DNA of 64,000 bases from an uncultured Marivita sp. (GCF_947488135.1 NZ_CANKYW010000002.1:1-64000); one strand, 5' to 3'; numbered from the stretch's first letter, positions 8,160 through 15,363 are shown. Translations and numbers: made by a program. The notes: generated from the letters alone by a model not told the origin.

Positions 8160-8245
8160 TGGTGACCCCGGTGGGACTCGAACCCACACACCTTGCACGG
8201 TTTCCGTTTTAAAGACGGTTGCGTCTACCATTCCGCCACGGGGCC
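8160..8245 (-). tRNA. class II tRNA-Leu-like suppressor, anticodon UUA (reads UAA)
   Basis: On the minus strand the gene folds as a full cloverleaf. The 7-bp acceptor has one G-U pair; the D arm is Leu-like with A14 and G18-G19. The anticodon stem is CCGU/ACGG with loop CUUUAAA, then a short variable arm (ACC/GGU), T arm GUGGG/CCCAC, discriminator A73 and an encoded CCA. The four paired bases fix the 7-nt loop, putting U33 before anticodon U34-U35-A36 (complement of 8210-8212). That anticodon reads the stop codon UAA and, by U34 wobble, UAG. The outer pair of the anticodon stem (27-43) is an A-A mismatch. Leu identity is inferred from the D arm, variable arm and A73. Confidence 0.85.
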
Positions 8246-8439
8246 TATGTTGTGCGAGACTATCCCGCTTGCGCAATATCCTGTGGTATCAGCAGGCTAA
8301 GAGTCAACGGCAATTTGCGTTAACAGGGCCAAATTTCTTTAAGCAACTGATATTTAACGAATTGCTATCTGCGTTAAAAACACAAGCAAACACTATTGCG
8401 GGAGTGGTATGAGCATATCCGAATCATTATTGTCTCCAT

Positions 8440-8580
8440 ATGAGCAAACAAAAATCCCAACTCGACAAGTTCAAAGAAGCCGCCCGACAGCTAGAGACGG
8501 ACGACGACGAAGAGCGGTTTGAGGAGCGTCTCAAGAAGATCGTAAAGCAGAAGCCGGACGAAAAGGAGGCTGACGATTGA
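8440..8580 (+). CDS. 46-residue charged protein of unknown function
   Basis: The ORF MSKQKSQLDKFKEAARQLE...RLKKIVKQKPDEKEADD is highly charged and helical. It resembles a type of small hypothetical protein I associate with proteobacterial accessory regions (FK-AAR-LE-DDDE-RF-ERLKKI pattern). No good ribosome binding site precedes ATG 8440. A second, out-of-frame 37-codon ORF starts at 8409 behind a GGGAG site and overlaps it. The stop is TGA. Confidence 0.55.
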   Translation: MSKQKSQLDKFKEAARQLETDDDEERFEERLKKIVKQKPDEKEADD

Positions 8581-8590
8581 GGTATTGAGT

Positions 8591-8609
8591 TACCCCAAAA
8601 TTTGGGGTA
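8591..8609. promoter_or_regulatory. 19-nt near-perfect palindrome
   Basis: Arms TACCCCAAA and TTTGGGGTA flank a single central A. It lies 10 bases after the 46-residue ORF and 11 before a 33-residue ORF. The shape suits an operator for a dimeric regulator; the T-tract is too poor for a convincing terminator. Confidence 0.45.
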
Positions 8610-8620
8610 TCATTTTACCT

Positions 8621-8722
8621 ATGAAAGATTTTCGCATCAAAGTCGCCATGTGGTTCGCCTACCGAGTTTGCCGCGTTCCGGTGCAGGTTGAGCAACGCTT
8701 TATGTGGGGCCGAAACTCTTGA
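8621..8722 (+). CDS. possible 33-residue ORF
   Basis: The ORF MKDFRIKVAMWFAYRVCRVP...WGRNS has no clear ribosome binding site and overlaps the 3' end of the convergent 80-residue ORF by 23 bases. Its composition (aromatic, basic, one short hydrophobic stretch) is compatible with a small membrane-associated peptide, but chance is a real alternative. Confidence 0.25.
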   Translation: MKDFRIKVAMWFAYRVCRVPVQVEQRFMWGRNS

Positions 8723-8942
8723 GGGTGTGGGCATAGGTGGTAAACACAATTGCTTTGTCCTTACGGTAGTCGAGAACGCCGTAAAGGGCTCTATGAACCG
8801 CTTCCGTGTCGTCGGTGTCTAAAAACAGGCATGATGTGCTTTTGTCTTCGACAATACCAAAGTCCGCCATCCTATCATGCAGCTTTCGGTAACGACTGCT
8901 GTAGTCGTCATCATATTTGATGTTGAAGGTAACGCCGATCAT
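8700..8942 (-). CDS. 80-residue alpha/beta protein, unknown function
   Basis: The protein MIGVTFNIKYDDDYSSRYRKL...SCLFLDTDDTEAV...DKAIVFTTYAH shows an alternating strand-helix pattern compatible with a small ferredoxin-like fold. I cannot place it in a family. A strong AAGGAGAT site precedes ATG 8942, and a TTGACA box in the right inverted repeat stands ahead of it, so it probably is expressed. It ends in TAA. If the neighbouring tRNA suppressed that codon, translation would add 20 further codons to TGA. Confidence 0.6.
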   Translation of the reverse strand: MIGVTFNIKYDDDYSSRYRKLHDRMADFGIVEDKSTSCLFLDTDDTEAVHRALYGVLDYRKDKAIVFTTYAHTLKSFGPT

Positions 8943-8969
8943 ACTCGAATCTCCTTAAAGCTGAGTCCG

Positions 8970-8998
8970 AGCATGTCGCTACGTTACGGGTTTGTCAA
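8970..8998 (-). promoter_or_regulatory. inward promoter from the right inverted repeat
   Basis: On the minus strand TTGACA (8993-8998) lies 17 bases from CATGCT (8970-8975), upstream of the 80-residue ORF. The -10 match is weak. Confidence 0.4.
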
Positions 8999-9010
8999 AT
9001 ATACAATCGC
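8988..9010 (-). repeat. right terminal inverted repeat of the element
   Basis: The reverse complement of this 23-nt segment differs from the left repeat (6356-6378) at a single position. Confidence 0.9.
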
Positions 9011-9011
9011 A

Positions 9012-9050
9012 TATGAAAAGGATGAGTTTGGCCCCGCCGAAGTCCTGCAC
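9012..9050 (-). pseudogene. Nudix hydrolase, N-terminal fragment
   Basis: From GTG 9050 the minus strand reads MQDFGGAKLILFI, the first strand of a Nudix fold, before it enters the element. It is the missing start of the remnant at 5996-6356. The first 10 bases (9012-9021) are the right copy of the target duplication. The start codon is inferred, since no ATG is available. Confidence 0.75.
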
Positions 9051-9116
9051 GTTCTCGCTCTTTTGTCCGATCCTTGCCGGGTGTATCCTGCCGTCGCCCG
9101 AACGGATACCCAACCC

Positions 9117-10370
9117 ATGCCTGCCCTCTGCCGCGATTGCCTGACCGAATTCGACACCGGTGCGCGTTGCCCTGCGTGCCGGTCGCCGCGCGTTCTGTCC
9201 CATCCCGAGCTTTACGATCTCAGCATCGCGCATATGGACTGCGACGCATTCTACGCGTCGGTCGAGAAGCGCGACAATCCCGATCTGGCCGACAAACCCG
9301 TCATCATCGGAGGCGGGAGACGCGGTGTGGTGTCCACCGCCTGCTACGTCGCCCGTATAAAGGGGGTGCGCTCGGCGATGCCGATGTTTCAGGCGCTCAA
9401 GCTTTGCCCGGACGCGATCATCGTGAAGCCGCGCATGGACGCCTATGTCGAAGCGTCCCGCGCCATCCGACAGTTGATGGAGGAACTGACCCCCTCCATC
9501 GAACCGCTGTCGCTCGACGAGGCATTCATAGACCTCACCGGAACGACCCGTTTGCACGGCCATCCCCCTGCCGTGATGCTCGCGCGGTTGGTCAAACGGA
9601 TGCGCGACGAACTGCGGCTGACCGGTTCAATCGGTCTCAGCCACAACAAGTTTCTGGCGAAGATCGCCTCGGACCTCGACAAACCGCGCGGGTTCTCGGT
9701 CATCGGCAAGGCCGAAACCCAAGCTTTCCTGCGTCCCAAATCCGTGCGCATGATCTGGGGCGTCGGCACCGCAACGCAAGACGCTTTGGAGCGCGCGGGC
9801 ATTCGGACGTTTGACGACCTGCTGCGCTGGGAGCTCGACGATCTCACTCATCGCTTCGGCAGCATGGGGCACCGGCTTTGGCATCTGGCGCGGGGCCAGG
9901 ATCAACGGCGCGTGTCAGCCCACAGCCCGATGAAGTCCATCTCCAACGAAACGACGTTTCATGAGGATACGAACGACCCGGAATTGTTGGACGGCCATCT
10001 CTGGCGCATGTGTGAAAAAGTGTCCGATCGCGCCAAGGCCAAAGGTCTCGCGGGCCGTGTGGTGACGCTGAAGCTGAAAAAGTCGAATTTCACGTTGGTG
10101 ACCAAACGGATGTCTCTCAGCGACCCGACACAAATCGCCGACCGCATCTATCGCACCGCCCGCGCCCTCTTCGATCAGGTTGGCGATCAGGGGCCTTACC
10201 GGCTGCTTGGTGCCGGGATCAGCGATCTCAGCACCGCCGAGGGGGCCGATGTGTCGGGAGATTTGCTGGATCCCCAAGGCATCAAACGCGCCCAAGCCGA
10301 ACGCGCCACCGATGCGATCCGCGAAAAATTCGGGCCGGACGCGATTCTCAAGGGTCGCGCTTTGCGCTAG
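9117..10370 (+). CDS. dinB: DNA polymerase IV with N-terminal zinc ribbon
   Basis: This Y-family translesion polymerase of 417 residues shows the catalytic signatures MDCDAFYASVE and SLDEAFIDLT, the HhH region (WGVGTATQDALERAGI) and a little-finger domain. An N-terminal extension carries a C5-x2-C8-x9-C18-x2-C21 zinc-ribbon pattern ahead of the polymerase core. ATG 9117 is used; the frame is open further upstream, but that stretch is transposon and Nudix sequence. Before the insertion it was divergent from the Nudix gene. It shares a CTAG with the convergent next gene, so both stop codons overlap. Confidence 0.93.
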   Translation: MPALCRDCLTEFDTGARCPACRSPRVLSHPELYDLSIAHMDCDAFYASVEKRDNPDLADKPVIIGGGRRGVVSTACYVARIKGVRSAMPMFQALKLCPDAIIVKPRMDAYVEASRAIRQLMEELTPSIEPLSLDEAFIDLTGTTRLHGHPPAVMLARLVKRMRDELRLTGSIGLSHNKFLAKIASDLDKPRGFSVIGKAETQAFLRPKSVRMIWGVGTATQDALERAGIRTFDDLLRWELDDLTHRFGSMGHRLWHLARGQDQRRVSAHSPMKSISNETTFHEDTNDPELLDGHLWRMCEKVSDRAKAKGLAGRVVTLKLKKSNFTLVTKRMSLSDPTQIADRIYRTARALFDQVGDQGPYRLLGAGISDLSTAEGADVSGDLLDPQGIKRAQAERATDAIREKFGPDAILKGRALR

Positions 10371-10690
10371 CGCCCCATCACATCATCCTCGGCATCGGAC
10401 GCTGAAATACCCAGTGCCTCCAATCCCGCTTCCAGGTGATCGGCCAGATGCGGTGTTCCGAGAAGATAATCAGCCGTTGGCGTCGTCGCCTCGTTCATCG
10501 CGGTCTCGAACGCTTCGTTCCATTCATCCGCGTCGAACGCGCCACGTCCGATCCACATGACGGTGACAAGCTCCGCTTTTTCCTCGTCGTTCATGCGGTC
10601 GATAAAGCCCCGCATTTCGCCTTCGGCCCGGTTCAGTTCCCGCGCCATCACGATCACAGCGGCGACCTTGTTTGCACTGATATGTTCCAT
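10367..10690 (-). CDS. DUF3775 domain protein
   Basis: The 107-residue protein matches the DUF3775 type (SANKVAAVIVMARELN near the start, then EEKAELVTVMWIGRG and a short helical C-terminus). It is soluble and acidic, with no known activity. Its TAG stop is on the opposite strand of the dinB TAG (shared CTAG, 4-base overlap). Confidence 0.75.
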   Translation of the reverse strand: MEHISANKVAAVIVMARELNRAEGEMRGFIDRMNDEEKAELVTVMWIGRGAFDADEWNEAFETAMNEATTPTADYLLGTPHLADHLEAGLEALGISASDAEDDVMGR

Positions 10691-10750
10691 GACGATTCTC
10701 CCGTGTTGTTGGGTGAAACATGAGCCAAGAAGCCATCTTTGACTTTGATC

Positions 10751-11482
10751 TTACGCAAACAGCCGATAGTAGAGCCAATCCGGCATGAACTGGCTGCCGC
10801 GAAATACCCAGGAAAAAACCGTCGGGAAACTGCGCTTGAAGGCATCGGTGTTCATGTGCTCGAAAAACTCGCGCGCGGCAGCGTCGGGCTCCATGATGAA
10901 CGGCATGTTGAAATCGTTTTTGTCGGTGAGCCGAGTCTTGACGAACCCCGGATTCACCAACTGGACGCGCACATTGGTTTTGTGAAGATCCGCGTAAAGC
11001 GACTCCGCCAGTGTCATGACGCCGGCCTTGGACGCGGTGTAGGCAGCGGCACCCGGCAAACCACGAAAACCAGAGAGCGATCCGGTCAGCACAATGTGCC
11101 CGGCGTCACGCTCGACGAATTTCGGAACAACGGCCCCCATCAGCCGCATCGCACCGGTAAAGTTGATATCCGCCATCGCATTCGCTTGGTCCGCATCCCA
11201 CTTTTTGGCGCCGAAAGGCCAGTAAACACCGGCAAGCTGAACCACACCGTCGATCTCACCGACTTTGTCAGCCGCAGCCTGCACGGACTCTGCGTCCGAA
11301 ACATCCACTGTAACCACATCCGCCTTACCCGGCAGTTCTTCGGCCAATTCTTTCAATTTGTCTTCGCTGCGGGCAGACAGGATCAGATGGACGCCCGCCG
11401 CGCTCATCTTGTGCGCCAAAGCTGCGCCAAGACCTTCGCTTGCGCCCACCAACCAATATTTTTTGCCTGCCCAATCGCTCAC
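10751..11482 (-). CDS. short-chain dehydrogenase of the RpoE-ChrR operon
   Basis: The 243-residue SDR has a cofactor-binding GASEGLG motif at residues 13-19 and the catalytic Ser (LTGSLSG) and YTASK. The GTG start at 11482 overlaps the upstream stop (GTGA), so I prefer it to longer starts. It is the last gene of a five-gene operon. The order FAD oxidase-DUF1365-MFS-DUF3833-SDR is the one known in the Rhodobacter sphaeroides singlet-oxygen regulon (RSP1091-1087). The substrate is unknown; lipid or fatty-acid chemistry is plausible from the operon. Confidence 0.85.
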   Translation of the reverse strand: MSDWAGKKYWLVGASEGLGAALAHKMSAAGVHLILSARSEDKLKELAEELPGKADVVTVDVSDAESVQAAADKVGEIDGVVQLAGVYWPFGAKKWDADQANAMADINFTGAMRLMGAVVPKFVERDAGHIVLTGSLSGFRGLPGAAAYTASKAGVMTLAESLYADLHKTNVRVQLVNPGFVKTRLTDKNDFNMPFIMEPDAAAREFFEHMNTDAFKRSFPTVFSWVFRGSQFMPDWLYYRLFA

Positions 11483-12045
11483 GCCGCTTCCTTTCTGCGC
11501 ATCGTGGCCACAAGTTCGGCCACCTTGATTCCGTATTTGCGAAACTGGCTGCGGTTCACGATGGTTCCATTGGGCGCAAGATACATCCAATCCGTGGTGT
11601 CGAGCACGTGCCCTCCCTGATCGTCGGGCAACTTGTACTTGTACTTGAGCTGCACGGTCGGGCCACTTTGCACGCCCTCGCCCTCGCCCACCACATCCGA
11701 GGCGGTGGCACGAATGCGACCGTCATTGCCTACGGTCAATTTCCATTCCCGCAGCACTTCATCGCCGCTGTCATAGGTGAATTGCTCGGTCATCACCCCC
11801 TTGTTGCCGTCCCATTTCGCGTGGAAATCCCCGACAAATCGTGAGGTGACGCGCCCAGTTGGGCCGTAGATCACGCCCTCGCAAATGATCGGGCCGTTCA
11901 GATGCGCGCGCACATCAAATGGCTCGCCCGCCGCATCGGCGTAATCGGACGGGGTCTGGCCGTAAAATCCGAAATAGCGGGTTTTGATATATCCAAGGAT
12001 GAGCATGAGGCTTGCTCCGAGAAATACGAGAAAGACAGTCTCCAT
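11479..12045 (-). CDS. DUF3833 family membrane-anchored protein
   Basis: The 188-residue product starts METVFLVFLGASLMLILG, a single N-terminal membrane span, followed by a beta-rich lipocalin-like DUF3833 domain (GPIICEGVIYGPTGRVTSRF, FTYDSGDEVLREW, DTTDWMYLAPNGTIVNRS). ATG 12045 is chosen for its AAGGA site; a start 18 bases earlier would overlap the MFS gene. It is coupled on both sides within the ChrR-type stress operon and may handle a modified lipid. Confidence 0.8.
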   Translation of the reverse strand: METVFLVFLGASLMLILGYIKTRYFGFYGQTPSDYADAAGEPFDVRAHLNGPIICEGVIYGPTGRVTSRFVGDFHAKWDGNKGVMTEQFTYDSGDEVLREWKLTVGNDGRIRATASDVVGEGEGVQSGPTVQLKYKYKLPDDQGGHVLDTTDWMYLAPNGTIVNRSQFRKYGIKVAELVATMRRKEAA

Positions 12046-12049
12046 GACG

Positions 12050-13282
12050 TCATTCCTTTCCAATCGGTGTCGCGAACAGAAGCCCGATCGCCACCAGTTT
12101 CAAAGCGCAGGGCACACCTGCGTAGAGCAAAGTCAAAGTCATGAGGGCAGTATCACTGTTGTCCGTCCCCGAGACGAACCCGCTGGCCTCGAGAATGGGA
12201 AGCAAAGCGATGGCCGCGAAGGCCAGCGTGAACTTGGACACGAACCCCCAAAGCGCAAACCCTTCGGACGCGTTCGGAGCTACCGTTTCCATGCGGCGCG
12301 CAAAGACTGCCGGCAAAAGTGTCAGATCCGCACCGACCGCCGCACCGGAGGCAAGGCAGATGATCGCAAACCAAATCGTGTCACCACTTCCCAGCAGCAT
12401 GGCGAAGCTGAACGCGATGATGGCCAACACCATCGCCGCCAGCAGCGCGGCTTTCGCCCCGATCCGCTCTGCTAATGCTCCCCAAAGCGGCGCGGCGGCG
12501 GCGGCGGACACGAAGAACAAAAGCAGTAACGGGCCTTCCCATCCGGGCGCGTCAAGGCGGCTTTCCACGAAGAACAGGAACAGCGTCGAACTGACTGCGA
12601 CCGGCGCGGCATTGACCAGCGCGATCAACAAAAGCCGCCGCGAGATCTGGTCCTTCAGGACAACCCCGAACCCGGCAGAGGGCGCGGCAGTCGCGCCACG
12701 CCATTCGTTGTGCATCGCGATCCCGGCAATCAGGCAGGCCAGCGCAAACACCCCTGCGTAAGCTACGAATTCCGGCCACGCGATGGCGAGGAAAACCGAT
12801 GGCATCACCGACGCCACGCACACACCCAGCAATGCGCCCGTTTCACGCCAACGGGCGACGCGAAGGTATCCGGTGTCGCCCCCGAGCGTCTGCGCCTTCT
12901 GCACACCGCGGGCGTAGAAATTTATGGTCAGAAAGCTGAAGGCCGAAAAGACCAGCGTCAGCATCACCGCGAACCATAGGATCGGGTTGGTCGGCGGTTC
13001 GACGGCGAAAAGCCCCAGCATCGCCGCGCCCATGATGGCCAGCGTCACCCCGACGGCAAGGCCCTGCACGTTCCGCAGCGCAACGGCGAGCTTGCCCAAC
13101 AGCGGGTCCTGCACAACGTCAAGCAGCCGCAACGCGAACAGAACCGACCCCAGCGCGGCAAGGCTGACACCGTATTCGTCGACGTAGAATTTCGGCGCAT
13201 GAATATAAATCGGCAAGCCTGCGGCCGCGAGGACCGCCGCGAAAATGGCGTATCCACCAAGATTTTGCCGATCTGACACCAT
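12050..13282 (-). CDS. MFS transporter (GPH/MFS_2-like)
   Basis: The 410-residue inner-membrane protein has about 12 hydrophobic spans. The segment RLLDVVQDPLLGKL near residue 50 is the cation-symporter (GPH/MFS_2) signature. Its ATG overlaps the DUF1365 stop by one base (TAATG), so translation is coupled. The cargo is unknown; homologs sit in the singlet-oxygen regulon, which suggests export or flipping of a lipid or oxidised metabolite. Confidence 0.85.
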   Translation of the reverse strand: MVSDRQNLGGYAIFAAVLAAAGLPIYIHAPKFYVDEYGVSLAALGSVLFALRLLDVVQDPLLGKLAVALRNVQGLAVGVTLAIMGAAMLGLFAVEPPTNPILWFAVMLTLVFSAFSFLTINFYARGVQKAQTLGGDTGYLRVARWRETGALLGVCVASVMPSVFLAIAWPEFVAYAGVFALACLIAGIAMHNEWRGATAAPSAGFGVVLKDQISRRLLLIALVNAAPVAVSSTLFLFFVESRLDAPGWEGPLLLLFFVSAAAAAPLWGALAERIGAKAALLAAMVLAIIAFSFAMLLGSGDTIWFAIICLASGAAVGADLTLLPAVFARRMETVAPNASEGFALWGFVSKFTLAFAAIALLPILEASGFVSGTDNSDTALMTLTLLYAGVPCALKLVAIGLLFATPIGKE

Positions 13283-14037
13283 TACTGGCTGACTTCTTCC
13301 ATCGGAGGCTCCGGCCGTGTCCGGTAGCGCGACCCCTTCCACCACAGCTTGAGCGCCTGCCAATGGATCAACGCCAATACCCGCCGCGACCCGAAGGGTC
13401 GGCGCAGCAGCGACCGCAGGATGGATCCGTTGCTGATCGACCGGCGGGGCCCGGTCAGCGTGGCAATCAACCCACCAGCCGCTTGCGAATAGTCGATCCA
13501 AATCCCGATCTTGTCGGGCCGGATGTCAAAGCGGAACTCGTATCCACCTTCTACGGGTTGGAAAGGCGACACGTAGAATATCTTGGTCGCCTGCAACCTG
13601 TCCGACGCGTCGATTGGCGCATTGTCAGGCTTGCGGCAGAGATAGGAATGACGGTCACCGAAGGTATTTGTCACCTCGGCGATCACCGCCACTAGCCGCT
13701 CTTTTTCATCATGCGCCAGCCAAAAGGACACGGGGTTGAACACGTGGCCCAAGAACCGCGGTTGCGCCAGAAGCATGAGCTTTCCGCGCGCCCTGACTTG
13801 GTGCGCATCCAGCACTTCGCGGGCCCATGCGGCACCTCGGCCGTCGCCAGGCGATCCACCGTGATCGCTGTCCTGAAGGCTCGCCACGTTGCCCGAATTC
13901 CGCGAGAACAACCACGGCGTCTCGGGCTCGGCTTCGGCATCGAGCATCACGTAGTCGATGGAATACCGGAACGCGTTTTCCGTGCTTCCCTTCCGGCCGT
14001 GATAGGTGTGGCCAACGATATGATCGACACTGCTCAT
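13282..14037 (-). CDS. DUF1365 family protein
   Basis: The 251-residue protein carries the DUF1365 hallmarks: a start around HIVGHTYHGRKGSTENAFRY, then PRFLGHVFNPVSFWLAHD, and KIFYVSPFQPVEGGYEFRF. It has no signal peptide. The ATG overlaps the FAD oxidase stop (ATGA). The two are regularly neighbours and are thought to act together on fatty acyl chains, in the style of furan fatty acid or cyclopropane metabolism; that role is inferred from context. Confidence 0.85.
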   Translation of the reverse strand: MSSVDHIVGHTYHGRKGSTENAFRYSIDYVMLDAEAEPETPWLFSRNSGNVASLQDSDHGGSPGDGRGAAWAREVLDAHQVRARGKLMLLAQPRFLGHVFNPVSFWLAHDEKERLVAVIAEVTNTFGDRHSYLCRKPDNAPIDASDRLQATKIFYVSPFQPVEGGYEFRFDIRPDKIGIWIDYSQAAGGLIATLTGPRRSISNGSILRSLLRRPFGSRRVLALIHWQALKLWWKGSRYRTRPEPPMEEVSQ

Positions 14038-15332
14038 TCCGCTGCCACCGCAACGGCGTTGCGCGCACGAATCGCGTCGACGACATCCACCGCGCTGCCA
14101 AGGCCGTCTTCGTGAAAGCCGTTCTTCATCCACGCGCCGCAGAACCATGTCCGATGCGTGCCGTTCATCTCGCGCACCGCCTCCTGTCCAGCCAATGCCT
14201 CAAGGTCGTAGACCGGGTGGCGCAGCGTGCATTCATCGTAGATCAAGTCGTCGCGGATCGGACGCGTCGTGTTCAGCGTCACGAAATGCGGATCGCTTTC
14301 CGGGATCGGCTGAAGACTGTTCATCCAATAGGTGAGGTCGATGGTGTTCATCTCTTTCGCCGCGCTCTCGGTGTAGTTCCACGACGACCAGCAGATGCGT
14401 TTCTTGGGCATCACGCTTTCATCGGCGTGAAGCACAACGCGGTTCGGCTGGTACTTGATCGCCCCAAGAGCACGCTTTTCGAGCGGCGTTGCGTCGGACA
14501 GAAGCCGCAGGCTGTCGTCTGAATGGGTTGCGAACACAACCTCGTCGAACTGCTCCCACTCGCTGCCTTGGGCCTTTACTTCAGCGCCCATAACGTTACG
14601 CCGAACGCCATCAATAGGTGCGCCAAGGCGCAGGGTGACACCGCGCTGCTTCATCGACGCCTCGAGACGGCGCACATATTCAATCGACCCACCCTGAACC
14701 GTATACCACTGATGCTGCCCCGAAACGGACAAGAGCGCGTGGTTCTCCATGAATTGCACCAGAGCATGCGCCGGGAAATCCATCACCTTCTCAGTGGGCG
14801 TCGACCAGATCGCGCCGGTCAGCGGCAGGAGATACTTGTCCCGAAACCAAGGTCCTGTTCCCAATTGTTCTAGAAACGCCCCAAGGCTCAACGACCGGTC
14901 CCGCGTCGCATCCAGAGCGTGCTTGTTGAACTTGACGATATCCGCGAGCATGCGCAGGAACCTTGGGTTCACCATGTTCTTCTTCTGCGCGAACACAGAG
15001 GCCATCGTGGCCAGCGCATATTCGATCCGCCCACCGTCAAGGCTCGCGGCAAAGCTCATGTTGCTCTTGGTCACCGGGACATCCAGCGATGCGAAAAGCC
15101 GCGCCAGATGCGGGTAATTGGCGTAATTGAAAACGATAAAGCCCGTGTCCACCGGTTGATCGCCATTCTTGCCGGCCATGACGGTGCGGGCGTGCCCGCC
15201 AAGCCGTGGCTCTGCTTCATACAGAGTGACATGATGATCTTCGGACAGCATATGCGCTGCCCCCATCCCGGATATTCCTGCGCCAATCACGGCAATCTTC
15301 TTTGGGGCGCTGGCGCGGGCTTCGAACGGCAT
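14034..15332 (-). CDS. FAD-dependent amine-oxidase-type oxidoreductase
   Basis: The 432-residue flavoprotein has a dinucleotide fold at the N-terminus (KKIAVIGAGISGMGAA, then YEAEPRLGGHA) and a C-terminal FAD closure (FCGAWMKNGFHEDGLGSAVDV). It resembles the NAD/FAD-binding desaturase-like proteins next to DUF1365. It is first in the five-gene operon and lies behind a sigma-E-like promoter divergent from rpoE. Given the ChrR context it should be induced by singlet oxygen. The substrate is not known from sequence. Confidence 0.88.
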   Translation of the reverse strand: MPFEARASAPKKIAVIGAGISGMGAAHMLSEDHHVTLYEAEPRLGGHARTVMAGKNGDQPVDTGFIVFNYANYPHLARLFASLDVPVTKSNMSFAASLDGGRIEYALATMASVFAQKKNMVNPRFLRMLADIVKFNKHALDATRDRSLSLGAFLEQLGTGPWFRDKYLLPLTGAIWSTPTEKVMDFPAHALVQFMENHALLSVSGQHQWYTVQGGSIEYVRRLEASMKQRGVTLRLGAPIDGVRRNVMGAEVKAQGSEWEQFDEVVFATHSDDSLRLLSDATPLEKRALGAIKYQPNRVVLHADESVMPKKRICWSSWNYTESAAKEMNTIDLTYWMNSLQPIPESDPHFVTLNTTRPIRDDLIYDECTLRHPVYDLEALAGQEAVREMNGTHRTWFCGAWMKNGFHEDGLGSAVDVVDAIRARNAVAVAAE

Positions 15333-15363
15333 AGATGTCTCGCTTTGTGATGTGTCTAGTTTT

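Larger units (their letters stand above)
6357..9011. mobile_element. IS1595-family-like element with passenger genes and a tRNA
   Basis: The element spans about 2.65 kb between 23-nt inverted repeats and 10-nt flanking direct repeats, and it interrupts the Nudix gene. It carries one ISXO2/IS1595-type transposase at the left. About 1.6 kb of cargo follows: a 38-residue ORF with its own terminator, a 130-residue coiled-coil/winged-helix gene, a suppressor-like tRNA, a 46-residue conserved-looking ORF and an 80-residue ORF. IS1595-family elements carrying passenger genes are known as a class; this cargo set I do not recognise. The 8246-8620 segment is visibly more AT-rich than the surrounding chromosome. 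Confidence 0.88.

Noticed and set aside
8160-8245. Reading the element tRNA as ordinary tRNA-Leu(UAA)
   Set aside because: That register would need positions 31 and 39 to be C and A and would break the CCGU/ACGG stem. Only the UUA register gives a 7-nt loop closed by pairs with U33 in place.
8246-8439. Sigma-70 promoter for the element tRNA
   Set aside because: A TTGACT is present on the minus strand, but no acceptable -10 box follows at 16-18 bases, so I do not list it.
8877-9116. Upstream extension of dinB into the mobile element
   Set aside because: The frame is open there, but the sequence is the inverted repeat and the Nudix 5' end. ATG 9117 gives the normal DinB start with its zinc ribbon.
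9050-9116. LexA box (GTTC-N7-GTTC) upstream of dinB
   Set aside because: Only a GTTC half-site is present; the second half does not match.
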